Shown here piece by piece: positions 43,593 to 52,119 of a stretch of DNA of 64,000 nucleotides (the first letter of the stretch is position 1; the number at the start of each line of letters is the position of its first letter). The notes beneath the pieces were generated by a model, which saw only the letters and a list, made by a program, of their open reading frames with translations, had not been told where the DNA came from and ran no database searches. The DNA is from PALSA-612 sp963765295 (GTDB lineage Bacteria > Actinomycetota > Thermoleophilia > Gaiellales > Gaiellaceae): positions 1-64,000 of the forward strand of contig CAVXVO010000005.1 of assembly GCA_963765295.1 (NCBI GenBank), given 5' to 3'. The position numbers and the translations under genes were made by a program.

Positions 43593-44449
43593 GCGGGCGA
43601 GCGGGCCAAGGCTATCGGCAGACGCACGAATTCGTAGAGCGCCGAGGCTAGGCGGAAGCCGAGATAGCGGGCCCGCCCGGCGTGGATGCCGGCGAAGGTC
43701 ATGCGTGCAGCCGCCTTCAAGGAAGCTTGACCAGGGGAGGGCGCGGACGCACCGCCCTCGTGACTTGCGAACACACTCGGTTCATATAAGACGTGGTAGC
43801 CGGCCTGCCGGAGCTTGAAGCACAGGTCCGTGTCTTCGCAGTACAGGAAGAAACGCTCGTCGAATCCGTCTACCTGTTCGAAAGCCGCTCTGCGTACGCA
43901 GAGCACCGCGCCGCTCAGCCACTCGGCAGCCGTGCGCTTGTCATAACCCGTCCGGACGATTTCGCTTGCCCAGGCGGCGCGCGGAATCAGATGGTGCACG
44001 AAGAACGCTTCCGCGAAAGCGGTCTTTAGACGGGGCAGCCGCCGCATCGTCGGAGTTGTCCTGCCGCTCGAATCAGTGATTCGAGGCCCACACGCGCCGG
44101 CGAAACTGTCGCGTGACAGCCGGCGTGCGAGGCGAAGGACATCCGTCGCGGCGATCCTCGCGTCAGGGTTGAGAAACAGGATCGCTTTCCCACGCCCCCG
44201 TCGTGCCCCTGCGTTACAGCCGGCTCCGAAGCCGGCGTTGAAGCCCATCTCCACGATCTCCAAAGGAAGGTCGGACACGAGGGATGGTGATCGTTCCGGA
44301 CACGCGTTGTCGACGACGACCACGTGCAGGCCCGCCGCGCCGGCGAGCGGTTCGACGCACGCACGGAGGTGAGCGGCGCTGCGGTAAGCAACAACAACGA
44401 CGTCGACGTCCAGGGTCTCGACTGTACCGGCCTCGGTCGTCAAGGCCAC
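43499..44449 (-). CDS. GT2 family glycosyltransferase (rhamnosyltransferase-like)
   Basis: About 316 residues; GTG 44449 (or TTG 44443) is chosen because upstream in-frame sequence is not protein-like. GT-A motifs: VDVVVVAYRSAAHL, HVVVVDNACPERS, GFNAGFGAGCNAGARRGRGK, ILFLNPDARI (DxD equivalent) and GFDERFFLYCEDTDLCFKLR, the ED motif typical of WbbL-like rhamnosyl/galactofuranosyl transferases. Probably adds a deoxy-sugar to the polysaccharide. It reads opposite to its neighbours, so it has its own promoter facing the GT4 at 44522. Confidence 0.88.
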   Translation of the reverse strand: MALTTEAGTVETLDVDVVVVAYRSAAHLRACVEPLAGAAGLHVVVVDNACPERSPSLVSDLPLEIVEMGFNAGFGAGCNAGARRGRGKAILFLNPDARIAATDVLRLARRLSRDSFAGACGPRITDSSGRTTPTMRRLPRLKTAFAEAFFVHHLIPRAAWASEIVRTGYDKRTAAEWLSGAVLCVRRAAFEQVDGFDERFFLYCEDTDLCFKLRQAGYHVLYEPSVFASHEGGASAPSPGQASLKAAARMTFAGIHAGRARYLGFRLASALYEFVRLPIALARSPAHFRGRAAALGTTLGLSSPPTPAQWRPGRAA

Positions 44450-44521
44450 TAGCCCAACGGTGGGCCTCGGCTGTCCGTTCGCTGCAACCGAACTCTGGCC
44501 TGGGACGCTAAAACGTGAGCA

Positions 44522-45652
44522 ATGGCACCGATCAAGGTTGCCGTGGTGGCGGATGCGCTGCTCGTGGAGATGGGTGGAGTTCCGCGGTCTGTGCTCGGCG
44601 TCACGCACGAGTTGGGGCGACTCGATCCCGAGAGGATTCAGGTTACGGTCGTCGCCGCGCGTCGCCCGGACGCGATCAACGGTCTTGCGTTCAGACGATC
44701 AGTCACGCCTCGCGTCCCGAAGCTGCCGAATGCCATGTTCGCGCTCCAGCGTCCGTTCACGCTGCGCAGCTACGACCTTGTCCACTACATGGACAGTCGG
44801 CCACCCGTCGACTTTCCGCTGGGCTTGAAACCGACGGTGGTTACACAGCACGGATTCGCCGCGCTCATGTTCGGTGACTACGTTTCCCGCACGGACCGCC
44901 TGGTCAACAGAGTGCTGCTCGGTCTCGCGAACTCGGCAGATCTGACGCTAACTGCTTCGGAGTCCGAGCGCGCCGAACTGCTGAAGAGGGCACCACTCGA
45001 TCCTGGGCGCGTGATCGCGATCCACCATGGCGTCGACCACGATCGCTTCTTCCCTCCCGTCGATCCTGAAGCGGCGCGGGAGGAGGTCCGACGCCGACTT
45101 GGGATCGAGGGCCGTTATGTGTTGTACGTCTCAAATCATCAACGGAAGAAGAACCCGGAGCGTCTTGTTCAGGCATTCGCGCAAGTAGCGGCCGAGCATC
45201 CCGACGTCTCGCTCGTGCTCGTCGGTCGACCTGGATCGAGCTTCGGGCTCGTTCAGCGTTTGATCGACGAACTCGACCTGCGCGGGAGAGCACACGTTCT
45301 CGGGCACGTCCCCGACGATGTCCTCCCGCCTCTCTTCGCGACTGCTGCCGTCTTTGCGCTTCCGTCCCTCCACGAGGGTTTTGGCATCCCGGTACTGGAG
45401 GCCATGGCCTCTGGGACGCCTGTGGTCGCATCGAACGTGTATGCGCTACCGGAGGTCTGCGGCGACGCTGCTGAACTCGTCGATCCCTACTCAGTCAGCT
45501 CTATCGCGGACGCCTTGCTGCTAGTTCTCGGCGATCCTGAGCGCGCTCGCGAACTGCGTGAGCTTGGATTAGCGAGGGCGGCGAAGTTCACCTGGCGACG
45601 TGCTGCGGAGCGCCACCTCGACGCCTACGAGCAACTGCTCGAGGGGCGCTAA
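44522..45652 (+). CDS. GT4 family glycosyltransferase
   Basis: 376 residues, GT-B fold. N-domain: KVAVVADALLVEMGGVPRSV, YDLVHYMDSRPPVDFPLGLK. C-domain: VLYVSNHQRKKNPERLVQAF, SLVLVGRPGSSFGLVQRLID, HVLGHVPDDVLPPLFATAAV and PSLHEGFGIPVLEAMASGTP, a textbook family 4 donor site (EGFGIPVLEAM). Close to mannosyl/rhamnosyl transferases of polysaccharide clusters. Divergent from the GT2 gene with a 72-base gap. Confidence 0.92.
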   Translation: MAPIKVAVVADALLVEMGGVPRSVLGVTHELGRLDPERIQVTVVAARRPDAINGLAFRRSVTPRVPKLPNAMFALQRPFTLRSYDLVHYMDSRPPVDFPLGLKPTVVTQHGFAALMFGDYVSRTDRLVNRVLLGLANSADLTLTASESERAELLKRAPLDPGRVIAIHHGVDHDRFFPPVDPEAAREEVRRRLGIEGRYVLYVSNHQRKKNPERLVQAFAQVAAEHPDVSLVLVGRPGSSFGLVQRLIDELDLRGRAHVLGHVPDDVLPPLFATAAVFALPSLHEGFGIPVLEAMASGTPVVASNVYALPEVCGDAAELVDPYSVSSIADALLLVLGDPERARELRELGLARAAKFTWRRAAERHLDAYEQLLEGR

Positions 45653-45729
45653 TCGAACCAAACCAACTCAGGAAGCAAGCGGTCTCGGTTGTCCTGGTTG
45701 GTTCTCGGTCTCGGATCCGCCGCCGTCTT

Positions 45730-45972
45730 TTAGTCTGCCGATAACGACCAACGCCTGTACCCGGCACGCGCCCCACCGACGAGGCCTACAAGCAACAGGA
45801 TGAGTGCGACGACGATGATCGCCGAGAGGCTCCCGGATCCGTGGCGGCCTCCGCCGTTCGTCGCGGCCAAGGCAGGGCTTGCGCCGGAGACCAAGCAGAG
45901 AGCTGTTACGGCGAATACCGCTGTAACCCGTCCTGCGCAGTGTGCTCGCCTCTGATGCGCTTCTGTCGACAT
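45730..45972 (-). CDS. Small membrane protein with signal-like N-terminus
   Basis: 80 residues; ATG 45972 has AAGGAG 5 bases upstream. A signal peptide (GRVTAVFAVTALCLVSGASP, ALA cleavage) is followed by a short Gly-rich ectodomain and a membrane helix (LSAIIVVALILLLVGLVGGA) with a basic end. No family recognised. It is convergent with the GT4 gene and upstream of nothing obvious. Confidence 0.6.
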   Translation of the reverse strand: MSTEAHQRRAHCAGRVTAVFAVTALCLVSGASPALAATNGGGRHGSGSLSAIIVVALILLLVGLVGGARAGYRRWSLSAD

Positions 45973-46081
45973 TCCGCTCCTTCGATTCGCTCGCTCGAAT
46001 ACTTGCAACACGGGGCGCCGTTATCCCTGGTCCGGGGTCTAGCCTCACACTCGCCGAGATGTGCGTCTCTGCGGACGCGCT

Positions 46082-46723
46082 TTACTGGGAATTGGCTGTC
46101 TCGTACGTGGGTGACTCCATGAAGCCCTGCGCGTAGGCCCAGCGTGCGGCCTCGGTTCGATTCGAGATCTGGAGCTTGCGATAGATGTTGGTCAAATGGA
46201 ACTTGACGGTCTGCTCGGTGACCCAGAGTTCCTTCGCGATCGCCTGGTTGGACAGGCCGCGCGCTACCGCCTTGACGATCGTCAGTTCCCGCTCCGTCAA
46301 CCCTGCCGCCTTCGCGATCGCCGATTCGCCCACTTCCGGCATGCCGAGCGCGTGGAACGCCGTGCCTTCTACCGCCTGGCGGATGGCTGAAGGCAGGTCG
46401 AGCGGGTTGATGCTCTTGACGATGTACCCACATGCTCCCCGTGCCAGCGCAGCTTGGATCTGCTCGGGGTTCGACACCATTGAGAGGACGACCATCTTCA
46501 CTTTCGGGAACCGGGACCGAATTCGTTCCAAGCAGCCGAGGCCGTCGATGCCCGGCATCCGCATGTCGACGAGGACAACGTCGGGGTGGGTGCGTCCGAT
46601 CAGCGGCAGCACTTCGCTTCCCACGCGCGCCTCGCCAACGACCTCGAACTCGCCGTCCTCCTCAAGGACACGACGCGTAGCGACCATCATCAACGGATGG
46701 TCATCTGCAAGTAGCACTTTCAT
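46082..46723 (-). CDS. NarL/LuxR-type response regulator, copy A
   Basis: 213 residues; ATG 46723 is preceded by GGGGAGACGG. Receiver domain 1-120 with acidic pocket DDH (7-9), phospho-acceptor D53 in VVLVDMRMPGID and Lys in YIVKS. HTH domain 145-205: LTERELTIVKAVARGLSNQA, IAKELWVTEQTVKFHLTNIY. It should bind DNA when phosphorylated by the kinase encoded 155 bases upstream. It is a close paralogue of the regulator at 50053. Confidence 0.93.
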   Translation of the reverse strand: MKVLLADDHPLMMVATRRVLEEDGEFEVVGEARVGSEVLPLIGRTHPDVVLVDMRMPGIDGLGCLERIRSRFPKVKMVVLSMVSNPEQIQAALARGACGYIVKSINPLDLPSAIRQAVEGTAFHALGMPEVGESAIAKAAGLTERELTIVKAVARGLSNQAIAKELWVTEQTVKFHLTNIYRKLQISNRTEAARWAYAQGFMESPTYETANSQ

Positions 46724-46878
46724 TGTCCGTCTCCCCTCCGCGCCGACCGTCCTACGCCGTTCGGCTAGTGATGCTCTCCTTGAGACATACCCTAGACCTC
46801 CGCAGGCGAAAGGCAACCTCGCCATTCGGCTAGGTCTGGCGAACCAAGCGGTCTGGCCGAGTGGCTCGCAGGCGCGCG

Positions 46879-47874
46879 TTAGCGCGCCGACGGCTTCTTG
46901 CGGATCGCAACGAGCTTGCGCGAGTCGCCGACATCTCCGGCAGGTAGGGTCAACGAGATGGTCGTCGGGCCTCCGGGTGCGCTTTGAATCTCGAGCTTAC
47001 CGCCCAATAGCCGGGCCCTCTCGCTCATGCCAATCAGCCCCAAACGGTGCGTTTTCGCGGCTCGCGCTAGCGTCCTCTGAACCGTGAAGCCGCGACCGTT
47101 GTCGCGGACGACCAAGTACACACGCCGGGCTGGGAGGCGCAGTGAAACTCGTATCCGGCTAGCGCCTGAGTGCTTTCGAGCATTTGCGAGCGCCTCTCTC
47201 AAGACACGGACGAGGGCGATGTGTTGTGAGCGAGTCAGGATGCTGAAGTCATCCTTGAGGTTGAGCGTGACGGCGATTCCGGTGCTCTCCCTGAATTCGT
47301 CTACCAGCTTCTTCACCAGCTCTGGGAGAGGCTGCTCTGTGAGAGCTGGCGACTCGAACGACTCGACGAGCCCGCGGAGGCCAGCGTCGAGACTGCGCAG
47401 CCGTTCGTCGAGCTCGCGGGCGGCGGCCAGAGCGTGGTCTAGGTCGTTTTCATCTTCGAGCGACTTCTCGAGTCGGGTTGACAGCACGCTTAGATCCATT
47501 CGGAGCGCCGAGATCTCTTGCTGAGCGCCGTCGTGAAGGTCGAAAGCGAGGCGCGACCAGCGTCGCTCGTTCTTTCCGATGGCGGTGGTTGCTTCGAACA
47601 GCAGATCGGCGAACAGATCGAGCTTCTCCCGCACCTCGGGATCCTTCGCACGTTTGGCGAACGCGTGGATTTCGGCGGCGCATGCGCCAATCGAGGCGGC
47701 TGCCTCTGATGGATCGTCGGGATGTGCCTCTGTGTGCGGCGCGAGTCGATGGAGAAGCGTGGATAGTAGGTTGTCAGCGGACGGCGTACGTTCCGGGTCG
47801 CCCACGGGTGGTTGTGGGCGCGATCGTTTGCCGCCCGATCTGGCCGAGGGAGGATGACGAGCTGTGCGTGCCAT
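46879..47874 (-). CDS. Cytoplasmic NarX-type sensor histidine kinase
   Basis: 331 residues with no membrane segment. A sensory helical region (about 35-100) precedes the HisKA_3 helix with the phospho-accepting His in FDLHDGAQQEISAL (about residue 114). The HATPase domain is at about 205-315: LREALANARKHSGASRIRVS (N box), VVRDNGRGF (G1) and HRLGLIGMSERARLLGGKLE (G2). Likely partners: the regulator immediately downstream and perhaps the paralogous orphan at 50053. The input is unknown; lack of a membrane domain points to a soluble or protein signal. Confidence 0.92.
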   Translation of the reverse strand: MARTARHPPSARSGGKRSRPQPPVGDPERTPSADNLLSTLLHRLAPHTEAHPDDPSEAAASIGACAAEIHAFAKRAKDPEVREKLDLFADLLFEATTAIGKNERRWSRLAFDLHDGAQQEISALRMDLSVLSTRLEKSLEDENDLDHALAAARELDERLRSLDAGLRGLVESFESPALTEQPLPELVKKLVDEFRESTGIAVTLNLKDDFSILTRSQHIALVRVLREALANARKHSGASRIRVSLRLPARRVYLVVRDNGRGFTVQRTLARAAKTHRLGLIGMSERARLLGGKLEIQSAPGGPTTISLTLPAGDVGDSRKLVAIRKKPSAR

Positions 47875-48039
47875 CGGGCTTCTCCCGATCTATCGGCCGC
47901 CCGAGGCGATCTCTTGATTCGGCGGGCGGCTTGTTCACAACCGAAGCTGTCCTGACGAACATGCTTGATCAAGACGCTTCGAGGGGTGCCGCGCCTCGGA
48001 AGCTGATCGCGGAGGCTGATACCGCCGCTCGGCCGGGCG

Positions 48040-50046
48040 TCAATCAGCGGTGTAGGCGACCGTGAGCAGATCGGCGCTGGTCGAAAATGCCAGGGATGCC
48101 GCGCATCCGACACGAACGCGGACCTCGCCTCCGGCCCCGACATAGGTAGCAGGGGCGCCCGGCGGTGTGAGCCCTTGGATGGTTACAGGCGCCGTGCCGA
48201 CGCTCCTTGTATCGAGATCGATCCACGCACCGGTGGAGAATCTCCAAACGGAGATCGTTTGCGAACAAGTCAGGGAATTTGAACCCACGTAGCTAACCTG
48301 AAGTGCATTAAGCGAGTCAGGGACGCTGAGCATGCTCCCTGACCACGCGTTCTTTGGAGCCTTGCCGGTTGTCGAAGCGACCCGAAGGGAGACGCCGTCT
48401 TGCGCCTCAAGGTCGCTAACGCTGCCGCCGGCAATTCTGCCTTTGTTCACGCTGACCGAGGAAGGGAAGACGCCGACAGTACTCGAGACCGTGATTGTGA
48501 CAGTTGCGGCAGACGAATCCAATGTCCCGTCGTTCACCTTGTACGTGAACGAATCCGTCCCGGTGAAGCCGGAATCGGGCGTGTACCGGACCGTCGCCGT
48601 GTCCGTGTTCGGGGTTCCGGGCGCGCACGCGTCGCCCACAATCGGACCAAGACTGCCGTGCGCGGCGGCGGTCACGATGAGGAATGCGAGCTCGCACGTG
48701 TCGCTGTCGCTGCCGCTCAAGTGAATGTCGACCGGTTGGTCCGGTGGGGTTGCCACGGCCGAGTTGGCTCCGCTGGGAGGATCGTTTAGACCCATCTGGT
48801 TCCACCAGTAGGAGGAGCCGTCGGACGCCATCACGATGATCCCTGTGGCAGCAGTGACGTTCTGCTTGGTTGAGGTTGGGTTGCTGATCGTCTCACCGCT
48901 CGCGCCCTGCATGAACGTGATGGCCGGGCCGGCGAACGAGACCGAATCGAGGGAGCTCGACTTGTAGACGATGCCGTGAGGATGAGTGGCGCCGAGGGTC
49001 ATAAAGACGTCGATGCGTCGGGCGCTCATGTCGAGAAGGACTAGCGGCCGCGTGTTGGACTGGGAAACAGTTGCGACGGTGTCGCTGCTCCAGGTTCCGT
49101 TCGGATTGCGGATGAGTAGCTTGATCAAGCCGTCTGAGCTTCCGGTCGCGCTTGTCTTCACCGCTGCGTAGACGCGGCCGTCGGCTGTCTTCAGATTGAT
49201 GTGGTTGTCGGCCTGGAGCACGCCCGACAGTGCGGTCTCGATGTTCCAATCGGTGTCGGCGGCTCCGTCACGGTGCACAGCGAAGTAGTCACTTTCCGTC
49301 ACCTGATCCGACCACATGACGCCAACGGCAGGCCCAGTGCCGTCGGTGAAGGAAACGACGGCGGATATGTCGCCCTTTGAGCTTGTAGGCGACGCGCCGG
49401 GAAGGGCGTAAGCGGCAGTCCATGATGTGTCGGATCCAGTGCTGTGGGCGAGGTAAACCTTCTTCTTCTGTATGTACGTGAGCCACAGCATCCCTGTGGT
49501 GTCACGCGCCAGCGTGACAGAATCAACACCGGCACCAGGCACTTCGACCGGGTATCCGGCGTCGAGTTGATAGCCGCCGCCGGCGTAGGTGAAGCGACGT
49601 AGAAGATTCGGCCCGGCGGTGGTGTCGGGGGACCTCGAGAGCACGTAGAGTGTCGATCCGACGGGTAGGACGTCCTCTTTCGATGCTGGCCGCGGGTCGA
49701 TCAGGACGCCGGTATCCACCCAGGCTCCTGCCGTCGACAACTGGTAGATGTGGTGAGCTCCGCTCGAGGAAGGGCTTAACATTGCTGCCCACCAACTGCC
49801 GTCCTGATACCAGAGCTTCGACTCTGGCTTTGAGCCGGTGATCGGGCCGCCAGAGGATTCGGCATTGAAACCTGCGTAGGACGGGGCTTTGAAGCCGATC
49901 ATCCCCGCGGCGGGCGAGGACGGAACAAGCGCGCCGGCGGCGGCGAATGTCGCAATGGACACAGCTGCTGCCGCGAACCAGGCCGGCGGGCGTCGAACGC
50001 TGGATGGTCCGCGTCGGGCAGCGGATCGCGCGTGCTCAGCGCTCAA
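48040..50046 (-). CDS. Exported propeller-like / cadherin-like protein (one unit)
   Basis: 668 residues; TTG 50046 lies at the end of the preceding regulator gene. Hydrophobic export segment at about 22-48. One propeller-like unit (54-425: PSYAGFNAESSGGPITGSKP, KLWYQDGSWWAAMLSP, ASKEDVLPVGSTLYVLSR, AVGVMWSDQVTESDYFAVHR, GSSYWWNQM), one cadherin-like domain (428-528: GFTGTDSFTYKVNDGT) and the same C-terminal beta domain as the 1249-residue protein. Placed directly downstream of a response regulator with 6 bases between, so its expression is probably tied to that regulator. Likely an extracellular matrix or adhesion protein. Confidence 0.85.
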   Translation of the reverse strand: MSAEHARSAARRGPSSVRRPPAWFAAAAVSIATFAAAGALVPSSPAAGMIGFKAPSYAGFNAESSGGPITGSKPESKLWYQDGSWWAAMLSPSSSGAHHIYQLSTAGAWVDTGVLIDPRPASKEDVLPVGSTLYVLSRSPDTTAGPNLLRRFTYAGGGYQLDAGYPVEVPGAGVDSVTLARDTTGMLWLTYIQKKKVYLAHSTGSDTSWTAAYALPGASPTSSKGDISAVVSFTDGTGPAVGVMWSDQVTESDYFAVHRDGAADTDWNIETALSGVLQADNHINLKTADGRVYAAVKTSATGSSDGLIKLLIRNPNGTWSSDTVATVSQSNTRPLVLLDMSARRIDVFMTLGATHPHGIVYKSSSLDSVSFAGPAITFMQGASGETISNPTSTKQNVTAATGIIVMASDGSSYWWNQMGLNDPPSGANSAVATPPDQPVDIHLSGSDSDTCELAFLIVTAAAHGSLGPIVGDACAPGTPNTDTATVRYTPDSGFTGTDSFTYKVNDGTLDSSAATVTITVSSTVGVFPSSVSVNKGRIAGGSVSDLEAQDGVSLRVASTTGKAPKNAWSGSMLSVPDSLNALQVSYVGSNSLTCSQTISVWRFSTGAWIDLDTRSVGTAPVTIQGLTPPGAPATYVGAGGEVRVRVGCAASLAFSTSADLLTVAYTAD

Positions 50047-50052
50047 TGCTGG

Positions 50053-50736
50053 TCATTCCGCGCTGGACAGGTCGGCGATGCCTTGCTCGAGGGCCCAACG
50101 CGCGGCTTCTGTGCGGTTCGAGAGGTGAAGTTTCCGGTACACGTTCGTGAGGTGGAACTTGACGGTCTGTTCGGTGACCCACATCTCCTTCGCGATCGCC
50201 TGGTTGGACAAGCCGCGCGCCACCGCTTTGACGATCGTGATTTCTCTACCGGTTAAGCCGGCTGCTTTCGCGATGGCGTTTTCGCCGACGTCAACGAGGC
50301 TCAGCAGGTGAAACACGGTCCCGTCAACAGCCTGTCGGATCGCTGAAGCTAGATCGAGCGGGTTGATGCTCTTGACGATGTAGGCGCTCGCGCCGCGTAC
50401 GAGGGCAGCCTGGATCTGTACGGGGTCGGAGAGGACTGACAGAACGACGACCTTGACCTTCGGGTAGCTGGAGCGGATCCGCTCCACGTAGGCGGGGCCG
50501 TCGATTCCCGGCATCCCGGTGTCTAGGAGTACGACGTCCGGATGTGCCTGCTCGATCAGCTGGAGCAGATCTGTACCGACACGGGATTCGCCGACGATCT
50601 CAAACCCTTCGCTCTCCTCGAGAACCCTCCTGACACCTTCCAGCATCAAAGGATGCTCGTCGGCGATAAGGACTTTGGTCGCACGGGGAAGGTCGCGGGC
50701 TCTCGCCGTCGTCGATGACCGCGACACCTGCACCAT
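50053..50736 (-). CDS. NarL/LuxR-type response regulator, copy B
   Basis: 227 residues from ATG 50736. Receiver with D72 in VVLLDTGMPGIDG and Lys in YIVKS; HTH with LTGREITIVKAVARGLSNQA, IAKEMWVTEQTVKFHLTNVY. The DNA-recognition half is nearly the same as that of copy A, so the two may share target sites. No kinase adjoins it; the nearest is at 46879. The exported repeat-protein gene follows within 10 bases, suggesting a regulator-effector transcription unit. Confidence 0.92.
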   Translation of the reverse strand: MVQVSRSSTTARARDLPRATKVLIADEHPLMLEGVRRVLEESEGFEIVGESRVGTDLLQLIEQAHPDVVLLDTGMPGIDGPAYVERIRSSYPKVKVVVLSVLSDPVQIQAALVRGASAYIVKSINPLDLASAIRQAVDGTVFHLLSLVDVGENAIAKAAGLTGREITIVKAVARGLSNQAIAKEMWVTEQTVKFHLTNVYRKLHLSNRTEAARWALEQGIADLSSAE

Positions 50737-50779
50737 CCCTAGTCGACCGAGCTCAGGCTCGCGGTCGGCCGGTATCGCA

Positions 50780-51784
50780 TCAATGCTTCCCGTGGCGTTT
50801 GCCGTGCGACTTGGTGCTTGACTTGGACGAGGTGGTGGCCGTCGCGGTCGTGATCCCGGTGACGGCAATTGATCGGCTGAACGTCGCCAAGTACGTCGAA
50901 CCGCCCTTGATCTTCGGCATCTCGACGCGAAGAAGAGAACGTCCTTGCGTAGCCTTCCACGTAAACACGACGTTTCCGCTTGCCGACACTGGCTTCTGCG
51001 CAAGAGTCCGCGCGCGCTTCGTGCCAGTGAGCTGTCTCAACTCGAGACTTGTGGCAGCCGTCGCCGGAACGATCCTGGCGACGACGCGCACCGTCTGACC
51101 GACCTTCAGCTTGAGCGGGGTGGCGGCGATCGTCAATCGGGGCTTCACTCCCACCGTCACCGGCTGCGACAGCAATTTCGCAACTACCGTTACACGATAA
51201 GACGAGTTCACCGTCGGACGCACAACGGTGGAGAACGAACCGTCAGCCGAGGTTGGGATCGTTGTGAGGGCAGTCCAGGTCTTCCCGTGATGGTGACCGC
51301 CCGGTTGCGTCGACACAGTCACAGGCCTACCCGGCAAGGGAGACTTTCCCGACAGCACGACAGGGTTTCCATACACGACCGAGGGAGTGTTCGCAGTCAG
51401 CTCTACGGTTCCGTTGACCGCGACCACGATCAGGCCTTTTTTCGAAGGGCCGAAATTCGTCTGCGTATACGAGAACTTCCCCGGCGTGTCCATGGTGTGG
51501 CTGTATGTCTGCCCCGGGTATATGACCGGGCTGGTAAAGCCTGTTGAAACGATGCTGTGGTTCTGTGCGTCGGCGTTGACGAACGAAACCACGTCGCCGA
51601 CAGCGACGGTGACGCTCGCAGGCTGTGGGCCGGTCGACGTGAGTTGCACGGTCGTGGTGCTTCCCGTCGCGAAGCCGGCGAGAGCGAGTGCAAGCGCCAC
51701 CCCACAGGCGACTCCGACACCAAGCGCAAAGCGTCGTCTCGCCCGACCCGATCCGATCCCTTGTGCAGCCTTCATCCCTTTCAC
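50780..51784 (-). CDS. Exported cupredoxin-fold protein with Ig-like region
   Basis: 334 residues; signal segment about 18-40. Residues 42-130 form a plastocyanin-like sandwich (TTTVQLTSTGPQPASVTVAV, GDVVSFVNADAQNHSIVSTG, FSYTQTNFGPSKKGLIVV). Only one His of the usual copper set (NHS) is present; the Cys/His/Met loop is replaced by TQTNFGPSKKG, so copper binding is unlikely. Two Ig-like units follow (about 130-310), then a Ser/Thr/Lys/His tail (SKSSTKSHGKRHGKH). Probably a structural surface protein. Gene B of the regulators begins 43 bases downstream of its stop, in the same direction. Confidence 0.78.
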   Translation of the reverse strand: MKGMKAAQGIGSGRARRRFALGVGVACGVALALALAGFATGSTTTVQLTSTGPQPASVTVAVGDVVSFVNADAQNHSIVSTGFTSPVIYPGQTYSHTMDTPGKFSYTQTNFGPSKKGLIVVAVNGTVELTANTPSVVYGNPVVLSGKSPLPGRPVTVSTQPGGHHHGKTWTALTTIPTSADGSFSTVVRPTVNSSYRVTVVAKLLSQPVTVGVKPRLTIAATPLKLKVGQTVRVVARIVPATAATSLELRQLTGTKRARTLAQKPVSASGNVVFTWKATQGRSLLRVEMPKIKGGSTYLATFSRSIAVTGITTATATTSSKSSTKSHGKRHGKH

Positions 51785-52119
51785 CCCCGATGAGAGCGTC
51801 CTGCCATCGAAGACTGTACGTCCCGTTTCTGCCCCAGATACCGGACGAAGGTCCAGTGCTTGCCGTCCCGGAATCGGGGGGCTTAGCCAACCGCGCAGTC
51901 AGCCCTTTAGCCCGACCGCCGCTCCGTTCCGTCGGCTTGGCTGCTCGACCCGCGAGATGCTCGTTCGGGTGAGTCACGTCACTTCGGGGGAACGCGTTTC
52001 AGCGGCCTCGGCCGATCGGTCCGAACGCCCACCCGCAGCGCGCGCTCTCGATCGCATCAAGGGCTATCGGCCCCGTCAACGTCGGCAACGCTCTGCCCGC
52101 CAGCTGCCGCTGACGCAGG

